Below the pieces are notes generated by a model. The model was not told the origin of the DNA. It made no database searches and was given only the letters and a program-made list of their open reading frames with translations. The translations under genes were made by a program, and so were the position numbers. From CAWUKT01 sp964352215 (GTDB taxonomy: Bacteria; Bacteroidota; Bacteroidia; J057; JADKCL01), in the NCBI GenBank assembly GCA_964352215.1, contig CAYGRE010000001.1, positions 1 to 64,000 on the forward strand: a DNA stretch of 64,000 nucleotides, given 5' to 3'. Each line of letters begins with the position of its first letter. The stretch's first letter is position 1. Below are positions 39,801 to 44,672 of the stretch, piece after piece.

Positions 39801-39805
39801 GACAT
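27815..39805 (-). CDS. 3996-aa secreted Ig/CUB repeat protein with dockerin-like and cohesin-like domains and T9SS signal
   Basis: First gene of the adhesin run. Signal peptide MSMRRVFSALILIAFTAFFGTASAQ; then 27 Ig-like modules of the 'PNGGE' type (Kre9/Knh1-like: YSTDNGATWT ... GTYSWTVPN ... LVRVxD), interrupted by six CUB-like domains (NFYDSGG, KLYIYNGP, STHKTGALTFRFISN). The CUB plus four Ig modules form a 505-codon super-repeat. About residues 3330-3575 hold PKD/Ig-like modules with Cys pairs. Near residues 3635-3680 two dockerin-like repeats (NNGVTTLDLILMRRHIL and DVNFSNSVSTLDLILTRTVIL, in shortened form DLIL.R..IL) precede a cohesin-like domain (about 3750-3890) and a T9SS type A domain (NIPNPFSETTQLNFRL). 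It should be an extracellular stalk or adhesin of several hundred nanometres. A well-formed promoter lies at 39910-39941. Domain names are by motif recognition only. Confidence 0.9.
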   Translation of the reverse strand: MSMRRVFSALILIAFTAFFGTASAQTITITSPNGGENLDGCIAHTIAWTATGTSTSFSIDYSIDNGNNWTSVASFFNSTNGTFSWTVPNVTSSNCLVRVYDSNAPATVDVSDAVFSINGPLTLLVPNGGENWVAGTTQTISWAASGTSNQYRLEYSTDNGATWTTIVNNYNGSSGTYAWLIPNVASSTAIVRITDINNAPCTSDKSDAVFNLISEIDVTSPNGGETWVSAAGANGGNFTMNNTPVTLSTGNFYDSGGATGNYAGYDNFTKTFTPSNPEHKLQVLFTEFETYNTNDKLYIYNGPSTSDPLIGTYDNTDNIPLITSTHKTGALTFRFISNTYQGDKGWKALFTSIGPGVQTLSWNYTGTSGVYDLEYSTNSGLSWTRIISEYPSATGTFQWPVPNTASTTSRVRVLDHENNDIVDQSNADFTIGAAVPVFVVCTPNGGENVFPDETYAITWLSAFTVSASVMLEYSTDNGSTWTVITSSTLNDGTYDWTPPNDPSNQALVRVSEVGAPANNDVSDNVFNLRSYVTVTNPNGGQNYQGCDLHTITWLTGGTSDRFDIDFSSDGGTSWVPVVANYLQTGNSASYSWAVTNVTSTNCLVRIRDRNDTLKTDQSDATFAVTGTNYVILNQPNGGENWIAGNTYPITYTRNTSVVNNVNLQYSTNNGTSWSSIANNESSGVYSWMVPNINSTQALVKVISSNNTCIEDQSDATFNMVSEITLVKPNGGEVLKAVGGLNGGPYILMNNNDVTITTGNFFDSGGPTGNYNGYENFTKTFHPTSPKHKLSVTFTEFETYNSNDKLYIYNGPTTSDPLIGTYDNTDNIPKITSTHKTGALTFRFISNTYQGDKGWQALINSEGPQNSDVEWNIIGTSNDYHLEYSTNSGATWTRILSNVEATVGAYSWPVPNTPSTNARFRIIDSDNNNIVDQSAADFTIEAADPTYVVCEPNGGEHWFADETRNITWSTAFTSNSNVLIEVSLDNGSTWSTVATTFNDGQYEWLVPNTPSEIALVRISDPSNIAYADTSDNNFELHTYVEVTSPNGGESMTGCVNFPVSIEAGGTSGNYTVELSTDGGSTWDFLGSIVNNNNFFNYNWTVTNVSSPNCLIRVFDTNDPTKIDQSDAVFALNQSLNVQVGQPNGSETWVAGNTYPITYNLQGGVTSVRISYSLDSGATWTTIASNQNSGVYNWTVPNVDSDNSFIRVQDMTTPCNADLSNARFSIVSEVLVTAPNGGEVLPAVGGLNGGSYLIDNNAATITIGNFYDDGGANGNYGGYGNYTKTFKPVNPKHKLRVVFSEFETYNSNDKLYIYNGESISDPLVGTYDNTDNIPVITSTHKTGALTFRWISNTYQGDKGWKAHIYSLGADNTDIDWGITGTSNKYNIEYSTNSGVTWTRILTEVPETNPGLLEWPVPNTPTTQGRVRIVDAGNNAILDQSDADFTITTAIPVYAICDPAQNVTWSAGDTESITWASAFTTNAFVNIDYSLDSGVTWQSVVVNTLNDGTHDWIIPNTPSDEAMIRVSDATNVAYADTSHKFTLAPYIKLINPNGGQNLTGCNNYNISWAAGSTSGQFTVQLSTDGGSTWSLIANVSSAASTVNYNWTVTNVNSTNCLIRVFDTNDPSKSDQSDNVFTLNQTLNVQVFQPNGGETWVAGSTYPITYNIQGGVTSVGIYYSLDSGATWNLIVNNQSSGVYNWTVPNVDSDQALIRVRDVSTPCNADESNAVLSLVSEINVVDPNGGDTLIASGGPNGGSYTMNNTPVTLTTCNFYDDGGPNGNYAGYGNYTKTFTPFNPTHKLSVTFYEFETYNSNDKLYIYNGPTTSDPLVGTYQNTDNIPKITSTHKTGALTFRFVSNTYQGDKGWKAYLNSEGTDNSDVNFGLIGTSNNFHYEYSTNSGASWNRILSDVPATVGYYSWPVPNAATSTGRFRVVDAGNNAILDESDTDFVIQSPDPLYVICAPVAGEDWYAGRTETVEWASAFTTNSYVNIEYSVDSGVTWLPIQMNTINDGNENWVIPDNPSETAFVRVTDAANSSYAGVSSQFELHSYIDIIAPNGGQTFIGCNSTNITWGAGLNSGSYLIELSSDGGSTWTNVANVSNSNENVSYNWTVSNVNSTNCLIRVTDTNNPSRTDVSDAPFTIQPTLNVQLGQPNGGEFWIAGNTYPITYTLQGGVTSVRLEYSLNNGLSWTTIATSQNTGLYNWTIPNFDSDLALVRARDMVNACNYDISAGNFSMVSEIQVLNPNGGDTLKAISGPTATFFTMNSTPVVVSQGNFYDDGGPTGNYGGYGNYTKTFHPYNPTHKLQVQFTEFETYNSNDNLYIYNGPDINSPLIGSYQNNANIPVITSTHKTGALTFRFVSNTYQGDKGWAAVINSITPDSYLIDWNIIGTSGSYELEYSTNGGLNWSTIVRDYPSVNGQFPWAIPNLPTTQGKIRVKDAQNNTILDESDTDFIIEAADPVIVICQPNGGEYWFAWDVDSILWEDAFVMAATVTLEYSTDNGATWTLITSNTANDGSYPWTVPNDPSDMALVRITENGGSNYSKESDNVFDIRPHVTVTNPNGGENILGCSVRSLTWEAGGTTNTYNIDLSSDGGSTWIPIASNVNNSNNFASYNWTVNNVNSTNCLVRVYDIADPTKGDTSDAPFTITPTFDVQLLSPNGGEFWVAGTSQSILYNLQGSSSAVRIDYSTNGGSSWSQIISNTSGGAYSWNIPNIPTNQALIRVRDVSNACKEDISNAVFNIVSDIAITSPNGGEVWTGRVGTPGGVYLMNNTSVTLNTGNFFDSGGENGNYSTYETYTKTFSPDIATNKLQVAFTEYSMGSGENLRVYNGPTTASPLIGNYGSGTSLPPTLTSTHPTGALTFYFTSNFNTVSSGWEAYFNSMSPTAPENITWSITGTSGSFNIDYSIDDGVTWTNIVQEFVSNVGLWPWQVPNTPTTTARVRVTDANNGNVVDISDNSFEISPAIPLLLSPNGGETAFSGIPYKVQWAAPTFLSANVQLEYSTNGGVTWNLIEAFTFNDGEYDWIPPQTLTPFYSCLLRVSESGNTIKNDISDAVFTLSPALRITTPNSNTGNFRGCTQSTIDWVAGASTNYTIKLSIDSGATWSTVETNYVNSNSVVNYPWSIPNTPSENCLVRVTDNNNPSRTDVSDSVFTITPTIKISFPNFGGQIQAGSTVNLQWNSVVVSNFYDIDYSTDGGATWVNIVTNHFTTTDSYMWTVPGTVGSNNKIRVRDNLENCKEDISDFPFTIQAAAPSITLTAPTGNDTLQGCSSYPITWTELITSNFYNIEYSLDGGSSWTTIISNHFTTSGSYTWNVPNVVSNDALIRITDAADPAKTDVTNSAFVIEQSVTASITASGATSICVGDTVFLTSSSATGNVWGPFGQTTQTIAVTQSGSYLVSVTSAGCVATSLPVQVTVNSLPATPTISANGPTTICAGDQLILTSSSPSGNNWTPTGQTTQAISVGTSGNYQVVVSNQAGCSAASNIIPVTVNPLPAMPTAGSNSPVSLGGSINLTASTIAGAVYSWTGPNGFTSNVQNPSIPNADPSMNGTYEVTATVGGCASAPGSVNVTVSTTSGIVNLSGRAESELGSPIRSTNFYLSGTGADTLMTGLNGEWDFDVAINQSYTVTPEKNNDTITNNGVTTLDLILMRRHILNVDTLSSPYKILAADVNFSNSVSTLDLILTRTVILQTNLTFPNGELWNFVSSDFTFANPISPWPYENFRSYPSAVAAFDQDFIGIKLGDVNNTWDPNTARVPWAGEIPVNMKDIQAAPGEEIILPIRVADFKQMSGYQFTLEWDQMALDFLEVIPGELTGDFGDSRIIDGKLATSWDEPSGAAVTLADGSTLFSVRFRVKGDLDSESLVYFSNSMVRSEAYTSDLKVKTFRTLPARVSVLEQASGAESVVSDGYALSQNIPNPFSETTQLNFRLPIETEVAFVIYDLSGKEVKQFRDLYSAGEHKLVWDGTDESNGMISGGVYYIRMVTEEFTATRKMILIRN
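31180..39110 (-). repeat. Six-fold 1515-bp super-repeat (one CUB-like plus four Ig-like modules)
   Basis: The CUB-like domains lie near 38755-39090, 37230-37565, 35720-36055, 34205-34540, 32700-33035 and 31185-31510. Matching codons in successive copies are 1514-1517 bp apart. Copies 1-5 share long near-identical words (TTGTC(A/T)CC(C/T)TG(G/A)TA(G/A)GTATTGGA); copy 6 is clearly more diverged. The lesser copies differ mostly at third positions, so the duplications are not very recent. Confidence 0.85.
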
Positions 39806-39833
39806 CTGTTGATACTAGGTTTTATATGGTCAC

Positions 39834-39850
39834 GACCTTTGAGAAAGGTC
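39834..39850 (-). promoter_or_regulatory. Leader hairpin before the 3996-aa gene
   Basis: GACCTTT (39834-39840) pairs perfectly with AAAGGTC (39844-39850) around a 3-nt loop, and outer bases can extend the stem past one mismatch. It lies 28 nt before the start codon within the predicted ~100-nt leader. It could affect translation or stability; no known riboswitch is recognised. Confidence 0.4.
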
Positions 39851-39909
39851 ATGGCTTTTACTAAATAGGAGGAATAAAAGGCTGTAACAAGGTTTTTTAA
39901 TCGCTTGTG

Positions 39910-39941
39910 CAAAAGTACTTTTTATAAGGGCAAGGTGCAAA
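39910..39941 (-). promoter_or_regulatory. Promoter of the adhesin run (TTTG-N20-TACTTTTG)
   Basis: On the minus strand TTTG (39941-39938) is followed after 20 nt by TACTTTTG (39917-39910), an exact match to the Bacteroidota -33/-7 consensus with normal spacing. The start of transcription should be near 39905, giving a leader of about 100 nt before ATG 39805. No other such site is seen within the run as far as 15293. Confidence 0.65.
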
Positions 39942-40017
39942 GATTGGGGATAAAATGTGGTGTGTTTGCAGAGGTTTTTTAATCCAAGGTGTAGGAAGGG
40001 CTGGCCCCTCTTCAACC

Positions 40018-42237
40018 CTAAGCCAGCACATTCTCCAAACCCGAATCCCTGATAAAGAAACAGGAAGAGGAGCTCATCCTCACGATGTCATCCATGGCCT
40101 TAAATTCGGTCCCCTCACTGAGGCCAAACATATTGATGTCTGCAATCCGGGTGTTTTCACTGACCGCCGTGAAAAAATCGCCTCTGAGAATCTTGACCTT
40201 GGACTTGGGCAGGCGGGACAATTCGGTCAATTTTTGCATAAACAGGTTGGCACTTTCTTCCTCAGAAGGGTTGTTGACCACTGTAATGAAGCGAATTTCA
40301 CCGTTCCAGTTTCTCATCAGCTTTATTGCCAGCAGGATGGTAAGGTGCATATTCCCAATCTCGCTTTCCAATTCCCACTTAGGCCCTCTTTCCCTGATCC
40401 AGATATTAATGGTTCGGCTTTGGCCCAGACCCGCTTTGGGATGCTGGTAGAAAATGGCCAATCCGATATGAAGGCGAGCAGCCACTGGCGCGATTTTGAT
40501 TAGGTCCATCCTGTCCTTGGGTTCAGCACTATATTTCAGAAAGATGATATTGGGTTTGAAAAAAGCCCCCATCAGAGCCTGGTTGCCGAAGTTGACCCCG
40601 TCGGCAAAATTGTCAGAGTTGATCACCGCAAAGGACGAAAAGACCCCCCGGTCGTAAAAAGCATTGCGGAGGTTGGCCAGTGCCTTGTGCAATTCCTCCG
40701 AATTTTCATCTCCTATCCCCAGCAATTTTACCGAGCCTTTGGGGTAGGCCAGGTGCTGTAAAAGGATAAATGAGCCTTTCACATCGGTTGGGTCGGTGAC
40801 GGGTACCAGCAGATTGGGTTTCCAGGCGCGCTCCTGGGTTGGGACCAGGGAGGCGGTATGCTTGGCCGCCCATTCCGCAAAGGAAACAAAGAGCCCGCTG
40901 CGCACATCTTCGAAAGGGGTTTCCAGTGAACTTTTGCTCAGGATAAAATAGACCCCGATTACCACCGTCATTGAGATCAGGCTCACGGTAGGATTGATAA
41001 TGAACATGGCGAAGACGGAGCCGATGAGGCCCACCCAGGGCACGGTGCGGTGGATGGTAAATACAGGCCGAAAACTGATCAGACCCAGGTTTTGCTCGAT
41101 GATGACTACCACATTGAGCATGGCGTAGGTGATCAGGAAAAACATGGTCACCAGGGGGGCGACAGCATTCAGATCACGGAGAAGCATGGTCAGGAAAACA
41201 ATGACCCCAGTGACCAGCATCGCATGCCGCGGTTGTCCGGCTTTATCGGTATTGGCCAGCCATTTCCCTTTCGGTAGGACGCGGTGCTGCCCCATGGCAA
41301 ACAGGATGCGGGAGGAGCCAACCATACTGGCCAGGGCCGAAGAAAAAGTCGCACCTAGCACACCAGCGATCATGATGGGTGGCCAAATGGACTTTTCGAT
41401 CATGATATTGTAATTGCTGATCAATTCCCCCTCTGAAGCACTGGTGGCAATCCAAATCGCAAGCAGGACGTAGATCACGAAGCTGACTGCGATTGCGATC
41501 AGGGTTCCTTTGGGAATGCTTTTGCGCGGATCTTTTAGTTCCCCGGACATATTCGCCCCCGCCATGATACCGGTTGCAGCCGGGAAAAATACCGCAAATA
41601 CCAGCCAGAAATCTGAGCCCTGGAATTTGTTTTCGGGAGACCCTTTAAACGATCCCCAACTGAGGGCCTTCTCGATCGGAACCGTCATACTTCCGTAATA
41701 GGCGGCAATGACCACTGATACCAGGGAAAGGATGATCACCGCCATGATAAAATACTGCGTTTTGATGGCGAGGTCAGCACTGATGTAGGCAATCCCATAA
41801 ATCAATGCGAATACGAGAATGTCGACCAGGAATGGGGGGTGAGTTGGAAAAATCAGGAGCCACCCTTCCCTGAAACCAAAAATATACATGGTAACTGCCA
41901 GGGCCTGGGAAATATAGCGGGGAATACCAAGGCTGCCCCCGACTTCCAACCCAAGGGATTGGGAAATGATGGCATAAGCCCCACCCGCTCCCAACCGAAT
42001 ATTGGTGGTAATGGAGGACATGGAAAGCGCCGTGGCCGTGGTGATCACAAAAGATATGAGAATAATCAGTAATGCTCCCAGCAGTCCCGCATTTCCCACT
42101 ACCCAGCCCAATCGCAGGTACATGATCACCCCGAGGATGGTCAGCAAGGTTGGGGTAAATACACCACCAAATGTGCCAAAAAGCTTCGTTTTAGGGGGCT
42201 TTGAAGTGGACGGATCTTCAGAAGCTGGATTTTCCAT
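40018..42237 (-). CDS. SLC12-type cation-chloride cotransporter / APC-superfamily permease
   Basis: A 739-aa inner-membrane transporter. The N-terminus has the family signature GTFGGVFTPTLLTILGVIMYLRLGWVVG, given here in part as GVFTPTLLTILGVIMYLRLG, followed by about 12 transmembrane helices to residue ~455. It includes the segment AVFFPAATGIMAGANMSGEL typical of NKCC/KCC-like proteins. The C-terminal 270 residues form a soluble domain of SLC12 type (LLVPVTDPTDVKGSF ... SSSCFFIRDSGLENVLA), predicted in the cytosol. Bacterial members are thought to move K+, Na+, Cl- or amino acids; the exact substrate is not readable. Its neighbours give no clue, since it lies between the leader of the adhesin run and the hairpin array. 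Confidence 0.88.
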   Translation of the reverse strand: MENPASEDPSTSKPPKTKLFGTFGGVFTPTLLTILGVIMYLRLGWVVGNAGLLGALLIILISFVITTATALSMSSITTNIRLGAGGAYAIISQSLGLEVGGSLGIPRYISQALAVTMYIFGFREGWLLIFPTHPPFLVDILVFALIYGIAYISADLAIKTQYFIMAVIILSLVSVVIAAYYGSMTVPIEKALSWGSFKGSPENKFQGSDFWLVFAVFFPAATGIMAGANMSGELKDPRKSIPKGTLIAIAVSFVIYVLLAIWIATSASEGELISNYNIMIEKSIWPPIMIAGVLGATFSSALASMVGSSRILFAMGQHRVLPKGKWLANTDKAGQPRHAMLVTGVIVFLTMLLRDLNAVAPLVTMFFLITYAMLNVVVIIEQNLGLISFRPVFTIHRTVPWVGLIGSVFAMFIINPTVSLISMTVVIGVYFILSKSSLETPFEDVRSGLFVSFAEWAAKHTASLVPTQERAWKPNLLVPVTDPTDVKGSFILLQHLAYPKGSVKLLGIGDENSEELHKALANLRNAFYDRGVFSSFAVINSDNFADGVNFGNQALMGAFFKPNIIFLKYSAEPKDRMDLIKIAPVAARLHIGLAIFYQHPKAGLGQSRTINIWIRERGPKWELESEIGNMHLTILLAIKLMRNWNGEIRFITVVNNPSEEESANLFMQKLTELSRLPKSKVKILRGDFFTAVSENTRIADINMFGLSEGTEFKAMDDIVRMSSSSCFFIRDSGLENVLA

Positions 42238-42289
42238 TGTACCGGTGACTTAGTATGGAACTAAAGGTTGTAAAAAATAGGGAGAAAAT

Positions 42290-42921
42290 GGAAAAAAGCA
42301 CAACCCAGTAGTACTGGCGGTATAACCGGGTTGTGGCTCCAACATAAGTGACTTGTCCTCAGCCACCAACTGGGTTCAGGTCCCAACACACAGCGGTGTC
42401 TTCCGCCCATAACCAACTTGTCTGGCCACCCCAACCTACTTGTCCTCCAACCGGAAGTGGGTTGCCTGACAGCCCCAAGTAGGTAATGGTTGAAATACTA
42501 CCGGGTTATGGGAGCGACATAACCCAGTAGTATTTCCAGGTAAACCTGGTTGGGGTGTCCCGGACAACCCAGTTGAGCTGGCTGCATAACAGAGGTATGG
42601 GAGCGACATACCACCGTTATGCAGCCCGGACAACCGGGTTCTACCTGGACCGGAACCAGGTTATGCGCTGGACACAACGCACTGCCCTCTGACCGCTACT
42701 GGGTTGAGGTCCACGGACAACCGGGTAATGGGGAGACCCCAACCCGGTTGGGGAAGACAGACAACCCGGTTGTGCTCCTGACCTCAACCGGGTTGTGCTC
42801 CTGACCTCAACTGGGTTGTGCTCCTGACCTCAACTGGGTTCCCCTTTTACCACAACCGGTTGTCCTCAAACCCCAACCCAGTTGCCCTTTTTACACAACC
42901 GGGGGGGTGATGAAGACCCCC
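42290..42921. repeat. Array of imperfect hairpins and AACC(C/G)GGTT repeats in a ~800-bp non-coding region
   Basis: The divergent gap 42238-43053 has no convincing gene. It holds many short inverted repeats: 42493-42510 with 42518-42535 (17 of 18 bp, loop GGAGCGA); 42580-42599 with 42607-42626 (17 of 20 bp, same loop GGAGCGA, different stem); 42718-42733 with 42737-42750 (CAACCGGGT/ACCCGGTTG plus GGGG/CCCC); and CAACCCGGTTG 42762-42772 with 42785-42795. A 23-bp unit with TGTGCTCCTGACCTCAAC repeats at 42771, 42794 and 42817. The zone ends with GGGGGT (42903-42908) against ACCCCC (42916-42921). Pairing is kept while sequence changes. Confidence 0.85.
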
Positions 42922-43000
42922 TTATTGTAGTTTTTACACAAATTTGTATACCCTGCCGTAAGAAATCTCAAGCCTCAAACCTTTCCCAACTTGTTTCCTC

Positions 43001-43024
43001 TTCTAATTTTACCTAAAATTAGAA
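43001..43024. promoter_or_regulatory. Perfect 11-bp inverted repeat, candidate operator
   Basis: TTCTAATTTTA (43001-43011) is mirrored by TAAAATTAGAA (43014-43024) with a 2-bp centre, ending 29 nt before ATG 43054. The tight dyad and position in the promoter zone of the cytochrome-like/multicopper oxidase genes fit a repressor or activator site. The binding protein is unknown. Confidence 0.5.
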
Positions 43025-43053
43025 TTGATCATATTCTGATATTGACGAATTCA

Positions 43054-44520
43054 ATGGGAAACAGGCTTCTTTATGGTGCAGCCCTACTGCTTTTACTACT
43101 CGGCTCCGGTTGTAACAAGGAAAAGTTAGATATCAGTGCTTCCAACTATCCGGAAGATGTGGGCCGGATTCTGAAGGGGTCCTGTGCAACCGATGGCTGC
43201 CATACCGCTCAAAGTGCTCCAGGAGCCTCTGGTCTCAACCTGGAGACCTGGGAAGGAATGTTTGAAGGGAACCGAGGAGGAAGTCCGGTGATACCCTATG
43301 CCCCTGAATTCAGCTATTTGCTGTACACCGTGAACAACGATTCTACCCTGGGGCCTGTGCTCGCACCAACCATGCCCCTGAACCAGGCCCCCTTGTCTTC
43401 AGACGAATACTATACACTTTGGCATTGGGTCAATTCCGGATGTCTCAATGCAAACGGGGAGGAGCGCTTTCCACCCGATCCTACACGGCAGAAATACTAT
43501 GTCGGGCACAGCGAGTGCGATGAAGTCGCCATCTTTGATGCGAAAAGCCGGCAAGTAATGCGGATGTTAAAGGTGGGGAAGAGGCCCGACTTTGTAGAAT
43601 ATGTCTATGATATTCAGGTCACCCCGGATGGGCAAGATTGGTTTGTCGTCTTCCTGAGTACCAATACGCATATTGAACGCTACAGCACCCTGACCGATGA
43701 AAAGGTTGCCGACATAGACATGGGAGAAATAGGATGGGGAAATATCGCCTTTTCTCAGGACAGCAGGTTTGCATTTGTCTCCAATGATTTCTGGGAACAA
43801 CTGGGGGTGGTAGACCTTTCCCAAAATGCCTTGGTTGCTCCACCTGTTTCATTCAACCATGATACACGAGGACCGGTCATACATCCGACCAGGAACCAGG
43901 TTTACCTGGCCGAGCACCAGCGAAGCAGTTTGGTAGTACTCGATTTCGACGCGAATGGAGGGCTGAGCAATCAGCGAGAAGTAGACCTGATCCAGGGAAT
44001 TCCCCCTTCCTCCGCTGGAGGACTCTGGCCGTGGGAAGTTCTGTTTCTGCCTGATGGCAGCAAGTACTTCGTGAGTTGTTCGAACAACAATGAAATCCGG
44101 GTGATGGATGGACAAACAGACTCTTTACTGGATGTAATCCCCATGCCCGCTGAGCCTTCTCGAATGGCCTTGTCAGAAGCTTCAGGTCGTGTATTCATTT
44201 CCTGCATGGTTGATGATGTTTCCTGGGGAGGTGACCCACTCAAACTGGGCTCCATCAACGTTGTAAATACCAATACCCACCAGGTAGAGCGAACCGTTTA
44301 TTCAGGCTTCCAACCTTATGGCCTTACGGTGGATGATGAAAATGGTGTATTGGTGGTGGCCAACCGCAATTCTGATCCCAGCGGACCCGCTCCTCACCAT
44401 GAAAGCCCATGTGGGGACCGCAATGGTTATGTGAGTCTGATTGATCTCACTACCCTTGAATTGGTAGATGAGTACAAACCGGAACTCCTTGTTGATCCCA
44501 TTGTTGTTTCCCGGAAATAG
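43054..44520 (+). CDS. Lipoprotein with c-type cytochrome-like domain and YVTN-type beta-propeller
   Basis: A 488-aa predicted lipoprotein. ATG 43054 is chosen because MGNRLLYGAALLLLLLGSGC is a lipoprotein signal (lipobox LGSGC); the open frame extends 63 nt further up. Residues 44-50 read CATDGCH, a CX4CH variant of the haem c motif, with a possible distal Met in PTMPLNQ and the W/G pattern that closes small cytochrome domains (WHWVNSGC). Residues about 140-480 form a beta-propeller (VTPDGQDWFVVF, AFSQDSRFAFVSND, FLPDGSKYFVSCSN). It may carry electrons outside the inner membrane, possibly to the multicopper oxidase encoded 152 nt downstream; that link is inference. Confidence 0.8.
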   Translation: MGNRLLYGAALLLLLLGSGCNKEKLDISASNYPEDVGRILKGSCATDGCHTAQSAPGASGLNLETWEGMFEGNRGGSPVIPYAPEFSYLLYTVNNDSTLGPVLAPTMPLNQAPLSSDEYYTLWHWVNSGCLNANGEERFPPDPTRQKYYVGHSECDEVAIFDAKSRQVMRMLKVGKRPDFVEYVYDIQVTPDGQDWFVVFLSTNTHIERYSTLTDEKVADIDMGEIGWGNIAFSQDSRFAFVSNDFWEQLGVVDLSQNALVAPPVSFNHDTRGPVIHPTRNQVYLAEHQRSSLVVLDFDANGGLSNQREVDLIQGIPPSSAGGLWPWEVLFLPDGSKYFVSCSNNNEIRVMDGQTDSLLDVIPMPAEPSRMALSEASGRVFISCMVDDVSWGGDPLKLGSINVVNTNTHQVERTVYSGFQPYGLTVDDENGVLVVANRNSDPSGPAPHHESPCGDRNGYVSLIDLTTLELVDEYKPELLVDPIVVSRK

Positions 44521-44672
44521 ATTGAGCTTTATGATTTGATGCCTGTAATAGCATATTTTTCAGGTTGATAAGTATATAGGAGATAGTTAAATAATCGGGA
44601 TTGTTTTCAATAAGCTGTGGATTTAGTGTCAATATTCTGTACTTTAACCCAGGCTTATTCTTTTTTTTAACT

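Noticed and set aside
39830..40015. Minus-strand frame of 61 codons before the 3996-aa gene
   Set aside because: It covers the predicted promoter and leader hairpin, and has no recognisable feature.
42436..42804. Short open frames in the hairpin array
   Set aside because: Composition follows the AACC(C/G)GGTT repeats; no conserved residues or plausible start.
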